Assembly: GCA_964619955.1 (NCBI GenBank)
Contig: CAZUJF010000004.1
Coordinates: forward strand, 62,001 to 126,000
DNA length: 64,000 nucleotides
Direction of reading: 5' to 3'
From: JACQFK01 sp964619955
Lineage (GTDB): Bacteria > Planctomycetota > MHYJ01 > JACPRB01
Shown in pieces: positions 36,311 to 45,869 of the stretch. Under the pieces are notes generated by a model, which was not told the origin of the DNA, did no database searches, and saw nothing but the letters and a program-made list of their open reading frames with translations. Position 1 is the stretch's first letter; every line of letters starts with the position of its first letter. Position numbers and translations under genes: made by a program.

Positions 36311-37194
36311 GCGTCGCCTACGTCTTCGCCGGGCAGGGCTCGCAATCCGTCGGCATGGGGAAGGACCTCGCCGCCGCCTTTCCGGCGGCCCGGGACCTCT
36401 ACGACCGCGCCTCGAAGATCCTCGGCTTCGACCTGGCCCGCGTCTGTTTCGAGGGGCCGGCGGAGGAGCTCAACCGCACCGACCGCTGCCAGCCCGCCCT
36501 CCTCGTCCACGGCATCGCCTGCCTGGAGGTCGCGAAGGCGAAGGGGCTGCCCCCCGCCGAGGCCGCCGCGGGGCTCTCGCTCGGCGAGTACACGGCCCAC
36601 GTCTATGCGGGCTCGCTCACGTTCGAGGACGGCGTCCGGCTGCTCCAGAAGCGCGGCCAGTACATGCAGGAGGCCTGCGACCGCACGCCTTCGGGCATGA
36701 TCTCGGTGCTGGGCCTGGACCGCGCCAGGGTCGAGGAGGCCCTCAAGGGCCAGGGCGACGTCGGTCTCGCGAACCTGAACTGCCCCGGCCAGATCGTGAT
36801 CAGCGGGGAGAACGGCGCGCTCGAGAAGGCGGCCGCCCGCTGCAAGGAGCTCGGCGCCAAGCGCACGCTGCCCCTGAAGGTCGCGGGCGCCTACCATTCC
36901 GTGGTGATGCGCCCGGCGCAGGAGCAGATGCAGCGGGAGCTGGCGGCCGTCGCGATCTCCCGGCCGCGCATCCCCGTCGTCGCCAACGTCAACGCCCGGC
37001 CGATGAGCGACCCGGAGGAGATCCGGGCCGCGCTCGCGACCCAGATCTGCAGCCCGGTCCTCTGGGAGGACAGCATCCGCTCCCTCGGAGCGGCGAAATA
37101 TTTCGAGTTCGGCCCGGGCAGGGTGCTCGCGGGCCTCATCCGCAAGACCGACGAAAAGGCCGAGGTCGTCTCGATCGAAGGCGCGGCCTCTTGA
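36307..37194 (+). CDS. fabD: malonyl-CoA:ACP transacylase FabD
   Basis: 295 residues from GTG 36307, overlapping the fabH stop (GTGA). Starts VSVAYVFAGQGSQ. Active Ser in GLSLGEYTA (about 92), and the conserved His in VAGAYHSVVM (about 200). Loads malonyl onto ACP. Confidence 0.96.
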   Translation: MSVAYVFAGQGSQSVGMGKDLAAAFPAARDLYDRASKILGFDLARVCFEGPAEELNRTDRCQPALLVHGIACLEVAKAKGLPPAEAAAGLSLGEYTAHVYAGSLTFEDGVRLLQKRGQYMQEACDRTPSGMISVLGLDRARVEEALKGQGDVGLANLNCPGQIVISGENGALEKAAARCKELGAKRTLPLKVAGAYHSVVMRPAQEQMQRELAAVAISRPRIPVVANVNARPMSDPEEIRAALATQICSPVLWEDSIRSLGAAKYFEFGPGRVLAGLIRKTDEKAEVVSIEGAAS

Positions 37195-37204
37195 AGGAGC
37201 CGGC

Positions 37205-37942
37205 ATGAACATCGACCTGAGCGGACGCAGCGCGCTCGTGACCGGCGCCAGCCGCGGCATCGGCCGCGAGATCGCCCTCGCCCTCGCCGCCGCGGGGGCG
37301 AAGGTCGCCTGCGTCGCCACGAACGAGGCGCTGCTCGCGGAACTCACGGCGCGGATCGGCGCCTCCGCGATCGCGCTGAAATGCGACGTCTCCAAGGCCG
37401 CCGAGGTGGAGGCCGCCGTCGAGAAGGCCGCCGCCGCCTTCGGAGGCCTGGACATCCTCGTCAACAACGCGGGCGTCACCCGGGACAACCTGCTCCTCCG
37501 CATCAAGGAGGAGGACTGGGACGCCGTGCTCGACACGAACCTCAAGGCCCCCTACCTGTTCATCAAGGCCGCGGGCCGCTTCCTCATGCGCTCCAAGGCC
37601 GGCCGCGTGATCAACATCGCGAGCGTCTCCGGCATCCTGGGGAACGCCGGGCAGGCGAACTACAGCGCGTCCAAGGGCGGCCTCGTCTCGCTCACGAAGA
37701 CCGCGGCCCGGGAGTTCGGCTCGCGGGGCGTGACGGTCAACGCCGTCGCCCCGGGTTTCATCAAGACGGACATGGCCGCCAAGGTCGACCCCAAGGTCAT
37801 CGAGGGCGTGGTGGCGAGCCTGCCCCTCAAGCGTCTCGGCGAGGCCCGGGAGATCGCCGCCGCGGTCTCCTTCCTCGCCAGCGATCTCGCCGCCTACATC
37901 ACGGGGCAGGTCCTCGTGGTGGACGGCGGCATGGCGATGTAG
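37205..37942 (+). CDS. fabG: 3-oxoacyl-ACP reductase FabG
   Basis: 245 residues, a classical SDR. It has TGASRGIG near the N-terminus, NNAGVTRDNLL, catalytic Ser in IASVSG and Tyr-x3-Lys in NYSASKGG, and the C-terminal DGGMAM end. Reduces 3-oxoacyl-ACP with NADPH. Confidence 0.96.
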   Translation: MNIDLSGRSALVTGASRGIGREIALALAAAGAKVACVATNEALLAELTARIGASAIALKCDVSKAAEVEAAVEKAAAAFGGLDILVNNAGVTRDNLLLRIKEEDWDAVLDTNLKAPYLFIKAAGRFLMRSKAGRVINIASVSGILGNAGQANYSASKGGLVSLTKTAAREFGSRGVTVNAVAPGFIKTDMAAKVDPKVIEGVVASLPLKRLGEAREIAAAVSFLASDLAAYITGQVLVVDGGMAM

Positions 37943-37964
37943 GAGGGCCCCTCCGGGCCGCCGA

Positions 37965-39512
37965 ATGAACGACGACAAGCAGGCTCACCTGGACCGCCTC
38001 CGCAAGAAGGCCCAGGAGGGGGGCGGCCCCGAAAAGATCGCCCGCCAGCACCAGGCGGGCAAGATGACCGCCCGCGAGCGCATCAGCCTCCTCGTCGACG
38101 AGGGCTCCTTCGACGAGATCGACGCCTTCGTCGAGCACAGCGCCACGCACTTCGGGATGGGCTCGAAGAAGTTCCCGGGCGACGGCGTGGTGACCGGCTT
38201 CGGCCGCGTCGACGGCCGCCCCGTCGGCGTCTTCTCCCAGGATTTCACGGTGCTCGGCGGCTCCCTCGGGCTCGCCCACGCGCGCAAGATCTGCAAGATC
38301 CAGGACCAGTGCCTGAAACTCGGCATCCCCATCATCGGGCTCTGCGACTCGGGCGGCGCGCGCATCCAGGAGGGCGTCGAATCCCTCGGGGGCTACGCGG
38401 ACATCTTCCTGCGCAACACGATGGCCAGCGGCGTCATCCCCCAGATCTCCGTGATCCTGGGCCCCTGCGCGGGCGGCGCGGTGTACTCCCCCGCCATCAC
38501 CGACTTCGTCTTCATGGTCCAGGGCGTGAGCTACATGTTCGTGACGGGCCCGAACGTCATCAAGGAGGTCACGCACGAGAAGGTGTCGTTCGAGGACCTC
38601 GGCGGCGCGGCGGTGCACAACGAGCGCAGCGGCGTGGCGCATTTCAATTCGAAGAGCGAGCCGGAATGCCTGCAGGCCGTCCGCCAGCTGCTCTCCTACG
38701 TCCCGCAGAACAACCTCGAGGAACCGCCCACCGTGCCCACGGGCGACGACCCCGTGCGGCGGGACCGGCGCCTCAACTCCATCGTCCCCGACAACGCGAT
38801 GAAGCCCTACGACATGCGCGAGGTGCTCGCGAGCGTCATGGACAACGGCACCTTCTTCGAGGTGCAGAAGGACTACGCCCGGAACATCCTCGTGGGCTTC
38901 GGCCGCCTGAACGGCCGCCCGGTCGGGATCGTCGCCAACCAGCCCGCCCACCTCGCCGGCTGCCTCGACATCGACAGCTCGCAGAAGGCCGCCCGCTTCA
39001 TCCGCTTTTGCGACGCGTTCAACGTCCCGATCCTGACGTTCGAGGACGTGCCGGGCTTCCTGCCGGGCGTCACCCAGGAGCACGGCGGCATCATCCGCAG
39101 CGGCGCCAAGCTGCTCTACGCCTACTGCGAGGCCACCGTCCCCAAGATCACGGTGATCACACGCAAGGCCTACGGCGGCGCCTACGACGTCATGAACTCG
39201 AAGCACATCCGCGGCGACATGAACTTCGCCTGGCCCACGGCGGAGATCGCCGTGATGGGGCCCGAGGGCGCCGTGAACATCGTCTTCAAGGACGAGATCG
39301 AGAAGTCCAGGGATCCGAAGAAGACCCGGGAGAAGCTCATCGCGGAATACCGGGCGAAGTTCGCGAACCCCTACATCGCCGCGCAGAAGGGCTACGTGGA
39401 CGACGTCATCGAGCCGGCCGACACCCGCCGCCGCCTCATCAAGGCGCTGGAGCTCCTGAAGACCAAGCGGGACCGGAATCCGCCGCGCAAACACGGGAAC
39501 ATCCCCCTCTAG
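37965..39512 (+). CDS. pccB: acyl-CoA carboxylase carboxyltransferase (propionyl-CoA carboxylase beta type)
   Basis: 515 residues, close to PccB/MmdA family length. N- and C-domain crotonase folds with GLCDSGGARIQEG, GPCAGGAVYSPA, PILTFEDVPGFLPG and the RKAYGGAYDVM loop. Transfers CO2 from biotin to propionyl-CoA (or acetyl-CoA). It is the first gene of a methylmalonyl-CoA module. Substrate residues were not resolved, so acetyl-CoA carboxylation is possible. Confidence 0.9.
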   Translation: MNDDKQAHLDRLRKKAQEGGGPEKIARQHQAGKMTARERISLLVDEGSFDEIDAFVEHSATHFGMGSKKFPGDGVVTGFGRVDGRPVGVFSQDFTVLGGSLGLAHARKICKIQDQCLKLGIPIIGLCDSGGARIQEGVESLGGYADIFLRNTMASGVIPQISVILGPCAGGAVYSPAITDFVFMVQGVSYMFVTGPNVIKEVTHEKVSFEDLGGAAVHNERSGVAHFNSKSEPECLQAVRQLLSYVPQNNLEEPPTVPTGDDPVRRDRRLNSIVPDNAMKPYDMREVLASVMDNGTFFEVQKDYARNILVGFGRLNGRPVGIVANQPAHLAGCLDIDSSQKAARFIRFCDAFNVPILTFEDVPGFLPGVTQEHGGIIRSGAKLLYAYCEATVPKITVITRKAYGGAYDVMNSKHIRGDMNFAWPTAEIAVMGPEGAVNIVFKDEIEKSRDPKKTREKLIAEYRAKFANPYIAAQKGYVDDVIEPADTRRRLIKALELLKTKRDRNPPRKHGNIPL

Positions 39513-39515
39513 ACC

Positions 39516-40997
39516 ATGTTCAAGAAAGTGCTCGTCGCGAACCGGGGCGAGATCGCGCTGCGCGTGATCCGGGCCTGCAAGGAGCTCGGCATCCGCACGG
39601 TCGCGGTCTACAGCGAGGCGGACCGCTGGGCCAACTACGTCTCCCAGGCGGACGAGTCGTACGCGCTGGGCCCCGCGCCCGCCAAGGAGAGCTACCTGCG
39701 GATCGACAAGATCCTCGAGGTCGCCCGGCGCTCCGGCGCCCGGGCCGTGCACCCCGGCTACGGGTTCCTCTCCGAGAACGCCGAGTTCGCGCGGGCCTGC
39801 TCCAAGGCGGGCGTGAAGTTCATCGGGCCGAAGGCGGATTCCATCCGCGCCGTGGGCAACAAGATCGAGGCGCGCAAGGTCGCCCAGAAGCTGGGCGTCC
39901 CGGTCGTCCCCGGCATCTCGGGGCAGGTCGACGAGGCCCAGGCGCTGGCCTTCGGGAAGAAACACGGCTACCCCATCCTCCTCAAGGCGGCCGGGGGCGG
40001 CGGCGGCAAGGGCCTCCGCCTCGTCCGCGAGGCGAAGGAGACCGCGCGGGCCCTCCGCGAGGCGGCGAGCGAGGCGGGCAGCGCCTTCGGCGACAGCACC
40101 GTCTTCGTCGAGCGCTACATCAGCCGCCCGCGCCACGTCGAAATCCAGGTCTTCGGGGACTCGAAGGGCCGCGTCGTCCACCTCGGGGAGCGCGAGTGCT
40201 CCATCCAGCGGCGCCATCAGAAGCTCGTCGAGGAGAGCCCCTCGGTCGCCGTCGACGCGAGGCTGCGCGAGCGCATGGGCGAGACGGCCAAGAAGATCGT
40301 GAAGTCCGTCGGCTACGAGAACGCGGGCACCTGCGAATTCCTGCTCGACGGAAACGGCAGATTCTACTTCCTCGAGGTGAACTCGCGCCTCCAGGTGGAG
40401 CATCCCGTCACCGAGCTCGTCACGGGCCTGGACCTCGTGCAGTGGCAGCTGCGCGTCGCCGCCGGCGAGGGTCTCCCGGCGAAACAGGACGAGATCCGCT
40501 GGCGGGGGCACGCGATCCAGACCCGCGTCTGCGCGGAGGACCCGTTCATGAACTTCGCGCCGTCGACGGGCGAGGTCGCGGCGGTCCGCTTCCCCTACGG
40601 CCCCTTCACGCGGGTGGACAGCGACCTGGTCCGCCGCGCGCAGGTCACGGTCTACTACGATTCGCTGCTGGCCAAGCTGCTGTCCTGGCACGAGACCCGC
40701 GAGGGCGCGGTGGACCGCATGATCCGGGCCCTGCGGGAGTTCAAGATCGTCGGCGTGCAGACCACGATCCCCTTCCACCTCCAGCTCTTCCAGAACCGGA
40801 GCTTCCGCGCGGGCCGGATTCACACGCACTTCATCGACCAGGAGTTCGACTTCAAGGACGTGAAGGAGGCGCACCGGGAGGAGGCCTCGCTGATCGCCGC
40901 CGCCCTGGAATTCATGAGGCGCGAGCAGATGACGCCGAAATACGCCAGCCCGCGGCCGCTGCCGCCCTGGCGCACGGCCTTCCGGGAGGACCGATAG
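39516..40997 (+). CDS. accC: biotin carboxylase subunit
   Basis: 493 residues. ATP-grasp enzyme: starts FKKVLVANRGEIALRVIRA, has AVHPGYGFLSENA, the ATP loop LLKAAGGGGGKG, and RLQVEHPVTE. Carboxylates biotin. Lies 3 bp after the carboxyltransferase stop and 3 bp before the carrier gene; the three form one split acyl-CoA carboxylase. Confidence 0.95.
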   Translation: MFKKVLVANRGEIALRVIRACKELGIRTVAVYSEADRWANYVSQADESYALGPAPAKESYLRIDKILEVARRSGARAVHPGYGFLSENAEFARACSKAGVKFIGPKADSIRAVGNKIEARKVAQKLGVPVVPGISGQVDEAQALAFGKKHGYPILLKAAGGGGGKGLRLVREAKETARALREAASEAGSAFGDSTVFVERYISRPRHVEIQVFGDSKGRVVHLGERECSIQRRHQKLVEESPSVAVDARLRERMGETAKKIVKSVGYENAGTCEFLLDGNGRFYFLEVNSRLQVEHPVTELVTGLDLVQWQLRVAAGEGLPAKQDEIRWRGHAIQTRVCAEDPFMNFAPSTGEVAAVRFPYGPFTRVDSDLVRRAQVTVYYDSLLAKLLSWHETREGAVDRMIRALREFKIVGVQTTIPFHLQLFQNRSFRAGRIHTHFIDQEFDFKDVKEAHREEASLIAAALEFMRREQMTPKYASPRPLPPWRTAFREDR

Positions 40998-41000
40998 GCC

Positions 41001-41504
41001 ATGAAATTCTTCACCCACTCCGGCGGCAGCGACTTCGAGATGGACATCCAGCCGGACCGGGACCGCCTCGTGGTCCGGATCGGCGGACGCGAGGTCGTCA
41101 TCGTTTTCGACGACGTCAGCGGGAGCATCCGCACGGCGTTCGTGGGGGATCGCCGCCTGGACTTCGGCTGGCGCCGCCACGACGGCACCTACACGCTGCA
41201 GATCGAGGGCATCGAATACGAGATCGTCGTCCGCGACCCGAAAATGGAACTGCTCTCGCGCATGGTGGCCCGTCCCGGGGAGGCGGAGGGGGCGGCCGAG
41301 GTGCGGGCGCCCATCCCCGGACTCATCAGCAAGGTGCTGCTCAAGACGGGGGAGCCGGTCCGGCAGGGCCAGCCCGTGCTCTGCCTCGACGCCATGAAGC
41401 TCGAGAACGAGATCGCCGCCCCCCGGGACGGCGTCCTGAAATCCATCGCCGTCCAGCCGGGGCAGCCCGTGGAAAAAGGCCAGTCCCTTTTCGTCGTGGG
41501 GTGA
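41001..41504 (+). CDS. biotin carboxyl carrier subunit with BT domain
   Basis: 167 residues. The N-terminal half is a beta-rich BT domain of the kind found in the alpha subunit of propionyl-CoA carboxylase; the C-terminal half is biotinyl, with the biotin Lys in CLDAMKLENE (about 134). BC and BT-BCCP are thus separate genes here instead of one alpha chain. Confidence 0.9.
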   Translation: MKFFTHSGGSDFEMDIQPDRDRLVVRIGGREVVIVFDDVSGSIRTAFVGDRRLDFGWRRHDGTYTLQIEGIEYEIVVRDPKMELLSRMVARPGEAEGAAEVRAPIPGLISKVLLKTGEPVRQGQPVLCLDAMKLENEIAAPRDGVLKSIAVQPGQPVEKGQSLFVVG

Positions 41505-41507
41505 GTC

Positions 41508-41759
41508 ATGCCCGTGAACTGTCCTGACTGTTCCCGGCCCCTGGCCGCCGGCGCCCGGAAGTGCGTCTATTGCGGGCACGGCACCCAGGTCCGCGCGAAG
41601 CCCACGCTCAACATCCCCAAGGGCCCTGCGCCGAAGCCCCGTCGCGGAAGCCTTCCCTGGGGCCGCATCCTCCTCGTCCTGCTGCTGGCGGGGGCGGCCG
41701 CGGCGGCGCTGCTGCATCCGGAACTCAACGCGAAACTGAAGTCGCTGCTGCCCCGCTGA
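41508..41759 (+). CDS. small zinc-ribbon membrane protein
   Basis: 83 residues. Zinc ribbon CPDC ... CVYC near the N-terminus, Pro/Lys-rich linker, then one membrane helix (about 52-69) and a short tail. Often found next to membrane enzymes; role unknown. Confidence 0.75.
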   Translation: MPVNCPDCSRPLAAGARKCVYCGHGTQVRAKPTLNIPKGPAPKPRRGSLPWGRILLVLLLAGAAAAALLHPELNAKLKSLLPR

Positions 41760-41787
41760 GCGGCTTCCCCGATCCGCCCCGCTGCCG

Positions 41788-41793
41788 TATAAT
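41788..41793 (+). promoter_or_regulatory. -10 box of the methylmalonyl-CoA mutase gene
   Basis: Perfect TATAAT ending 7 bases before the ATG; no good -35 at 17 bases (TTCCCC). Implies an internal promoter and a leaderless mRNA. Confidence 0.5.
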
Positions 41794-41800
41794 CCCCGCG

Positions 41801-43300
41801 ATGGCAGCCTCCCTCCCCGGCGAATTCCCCTACACCCGCGGCATCCATCCCCGCATGTACGCCGACCGGCTCTGGACGATGCGCCAGTACGCCGGCTTCG
41901 GCTCCGCGGAGGAGACCAACCGCCGCTACCGCTGGCTGCTGGAGCGGGGCCAGACCGGGCTCTCCGTCGCCTTCGACCTCCCCACCCAGATGGGCTACGA
42001 CCCGGACCATGCGCTCGCGAAGGGCGAGGTGGGCAAGGCGGGCGTGTCGATCGCCGCGCTCTCCGACCATGAGGCCCTCTTCAAGGACATCCCCCTCGAC
42101 GAGGCCTCCGTGTCCATGACCATCAACGCCACCGCGATCGTGCTCCTGGCGATGCACGTCGCCGCGGCGGAGCGCCGCGGGATCGACCCCGCGAAGCTCG
42201 GCGGCACCGTCCAGAACGACATCCTCAAGGAGTTCGTCGCGCGCGGCTGCTTCATCTTCCCGCCGGAACCGTCGATGAAGATCGCCGTCGACGTGATCGA
42301 GCACGCCTGCCGCCATCTCCCCCGCTGGAATTTCATCAGCGTCTCCGGCTACCACATCCGGGAGGCGGGGGCGACGGCGGCGCAGGAGCTCGGCTTCACG
42401 CTCGCCAACGGCATCGCCTACCTGGAGGCGGCCCGGGCCCGCGGGCTCGATCCGGACGCGGTGGGCCGGCGCCTCAGCTTCTTCTTCGCCGCCCACAACG
42501 ACTTCATCGAGGAGATCGCCAAGTTCCGCGCGGCGCGCCGCCTCTGGGCGGGCTTCATGCGCGACCGCTTCGGGGCGAAGGATCCGCGGGCCCGGATGCT
42601 GCGCTTCCACACCCAGACCGCCGGGTCCACGCTCACCGCCCAGCAGCCCCGGAACAACGTGGTGCGCGTCACCCTGCAGGCCATGGCGGCCCTCCTGGGC
42701 GGCACGCAGTCCCTCCACACGAACGCCCTGGACGAAGCCCTCGGGCTGCCCACGGAGGAATCGGCCCGCACCGCCCTCCGGACCCAGCAGATCCTCGCGG
42801 AGGAGACCGGGATCGCCTCCATCGCCGACCCCTTCGGCGGCGCCCTGGAGATCGAGCGGGAGACCGACCGCCTCGAGAGCGAGGCCCGGGACCTGATCGG
42901 CAGGATCGACGGGCTCGGCGGCGCCGTGCAGGCGCTGGACTTCGAGCGCCGCGAAATCGAACAGAGCGCCCTCGCCCAGCAGCGCGCGCTGGAGGAGGGA
43001 CGGAAGGTCGTCGTCGGCGTGAACCAGTACCGCGACGAGGCGGAAAGCGCCCCCGTCAGGACGCTCAAAGTCGACGAGACCCTCCAGCAGGAGCGGAGGG
43101 AACGCCTGGCCTCCGCCCGCGCCTCCCGCGACGACGCGGCGGCGGGCCGCGCCCGGTCGGAGCTCCGGCGCGCCGCGGAATCCGGCATCAACCTCTTTCC
43201 CCCCGTGCTCGAGGCCGTGAAAGCCGGCCTGACGCTCGGCGAGATCTGCGCCGTGCTGGCGGAGCGGTACGGCCGCCACGATCCGGGGGCCAGCTCGTGA
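41801..43300 (+). CDS. methylmalonyl-CoA mutase large (catalytic) subunit
   Basis: 499 residues from ATG 41801. Only the TIM-barrel part is present; the ~130-residue C-terminal B12-binding domain of full-length mutases is absent, so a separate B12 subunit is needed. The specificity residues agree with methylmalonyl-CoA: Tyr in RQYAGF (Phe or Ile in isobutyryl or hydroxyisobutyryl mutases) and Arg in YHIREAG (Gln in those). TQTAGSTLTAQQP and GGTQSLHTNALDEAL are conserved. It overlaps the next start by 4 bp. Confidence 0.93.
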   Translation: MAASLPGEFPYTRGIHPRMYADRLWTMRQYAGFGSAEETNRRYRWLLERGQTGLSVAFDLPTQMGYDPDHALAKGEVGKAGVSIAALSDHEALFKDIPLDEASVSMTINATAIVLLAMHVAAAERRGIDPAKLGGTVQNDILKEFVARGCFIFPPEPSMKIAVDVIEHACRHLPRWNFISVSGYHIREAGATAAQELGFTLANGIAYLEAARARGLDPDAVGRRLSFFFAAHNDFIEEIAKFRAARRLWAGFMRDRFGAKDPRARMLRFHTQTAGSTLTAQQPRNNVVRVTLQAMAALLGGTQSLHTNALDEALGLPTEESARTALRTQQILAEETGIASIADPFGGALEIERETDRLESEARDLIGRIDGLGGAVQALDFERREIEQSALAQQRALEEGRKVVVGVNQYRDEAESAPVRTLKVDETLQQERRERLASARASRDDAAAGRARSELRRAAESGINLFPPVLEAVKAGLTLGEICAVLAERYGRHDPGASS

Positions 43301-43800
43301 GGATCACCGCGTGGCCGCCGGTTTCAGGAACGCTCGTGGGCGCCCTCGGCTACGCCCTGCTCCTCCTGGCCAGACCCGACGTCCCCCCGGCCGAGGATCC
43401 CTGGCTTGAAGCCTTCGAAGCCGAGGGCCTCCGGGCCGAATTCAGGAGCGTCTCCCAGGAACCCGCCCAGCAGCTGCTCCTGCGCGACGCGCGCGAAGCC
43501 TTCGCGACCCCCGCCCTGGCCTCCTGCCCGATCCGGCATTACCAGGTGAACAACGGCGCGGTCCAGATCGTCACCCTGCCCGCCGCGGACAGCCTGCCCG
43601 AACTGCCCCGGGGCCGGCACCGGGACTTCCGCCTCAAGGAGAAGGGCCAGGCCGTGCATCTCTGCCGCTCCGGACGCCTGCTGCTGATCAGCCCCCTCCA
43701 GGAGCGGTTCATCCCCTTCATCGGACCCATGAAACGCAGCGCGGAGGACGTCGACCGCCTCTTCGGGGCGTTCGAGGCCGCGGCGGAGCGCCGCCCGTGA
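43297..43800 (+). CDS. membrane-anchored protein of unknown function in methylmalonyl-CoA module
   Basis: 167 residues, start GTG 43297. One N-terminal hydrophobic segment (about 10-26) then a soluble part with no recognised domain (EDVDRLFGAFEAAAERRP at the C-terminus). It overlaps both the mutase and epimerase genes by 4 bp, so it is tightly coupled to them. No function assigned. Confidence 0.6.
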   Translation: MRITAWPPVSGTLVGALGYALLLLARPDVPPAEDPWLEAFEAEGLRAEFRSVSQEPAQQLLLRDAREAFATPALASCPIRHYQVNNGAVQIVTLPAADSLPELPRGRHRDFRLKEKGQAVHLCRSGRLLLISPLQERFIPFIGPMKRSAEDVDRLFGAFEAAAERRP

Positions 43801-44207
43801 AGATCCGGAAGATCGAACACATCGGCCTCGCCTGCCGCTCGACGGAGGACGCGGAGAGGTTCTATTCCGGCCTGCTCGGCCTCCCGGTCGTCGCGCGGGA
43901 GACGCTGGAGGATCAGAAGCTCAAGGTCGTCAAGGTCTCCGCCGGCGAAACGGTGCTGGAACTGCTCCAGCCGCTCGACGGGGAGGCGGTCATCACGAAA
44001 TTCCTCGCGACCCGGGGCGAGGGCGTCCACCATGTCTGCTTCGAGGTGGAGGACGTCGTCGAGGCGACCGCGGAGCTGCGATCGAAGGGCTGCACCCCCC
44101 TCTGGGACGAGCCCCGCCCGGGGGCGGGCGGACGCCGGGTGAATTTCCTCAGGCCCAGGGACGCCCACGGAGTCCTGATCGAGCTCAACCAGCCCCCGGC
44201 ACCCTGA
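43797..44207 (+). CDS. mce: methylmalonyl-CoA epimerase
   Basis: 136 residues, start GTG 43797. Glyoxalase-fold with KIEHIGLACRS (metal His), LELLQPL, EGVHHVCFEV (metal His) and VLIELNQPP (metal Glu near 131). Interconverts the (S)- and (R)-methylmalonyl-CoA that the carboxylase makes and the mutase uses. Confidence 0.92.
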   Translation: MKIRKIEHIGLACRSTEDAERFYSGLLGLPVVARETLEDQKLKVVKVSAGETVLELLQPLDGEAVITKFLATRGEGVHHVCFEVEDVVEATAELRSKGCTPLWDEPRPGAGGRRVNFLRPRDAHGVLIELNQPPAP

Positions 44208-44228
44208 GAATCGGGCAAGAAACAGGGC

Positions 44229-44257
44229 TTGAAAAGACGATAAGGGTCTCGTACAAT
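44229..44257 (+). promoter_or_regulatory. sigma-70-type promoter of acpP-fabF
   Basis: TTGAAA (44229-44234), 17-base spacer, TACAAT (44252-44257). Predicted start about 44264; leader ~44 bases with AGGAGG-like GGAGG before acpP. Confidence 0.75.
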
Positions 44258-44307
44258 GCGCGCCCATTCGGGAGCCCCCGATGGGTTCCCCCATTGACGG
44301 AGGATCT

Positions 44308-44542
44308 ATGGCATCCCCGGCGGAAATCGAAACCAAGGTCATCGAGATCGTCTCCAAGCAGCTCGGCGTGGCGAAGGAGAAGATCACCCGCACCTCCTCG
44401 TTCGTGAACGACCTGGGCGCGGACTCGCTCGACACCGTGGAACTCGTGATGGAAATCGAGGACGCCTTCGACCTCTCCATTCCGGACGAATCGGCCGAGA
44501 AGATCCAGACCGTCGGAGACGCGATCTCCTTCATCGAGAAGA

Positions 44543-44562
<20 letters not shown>
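44308..44562 (+). CDS. acpP: acyl carrier protein
   Basis: 84 residues from ATG 44308 (GGAGGATCT upstream). Phosphopantetheine Ser in LGADSLDTVELVM (about 40). Overlaps fabF by 20 bp. Carries growing acyl chains. Confidence 0.95.
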
Positions 44563-45793
<1,231 letters not shown>

Positions 45794-45869
45794 GCCGCCC
45801 CGCCCTCCCGGTGATATACTTCCCGCAGCCGGCGTCCGCCCGGAGAGAGCGGGGCCCGGCGACGCGAAT

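Noticed and set aside
37899..41717. Long minus-strand frame opposite fabG to BCCP
   Set aside because: Same shadow effect; the plus-strand genes carry recognised catalytic motifs.
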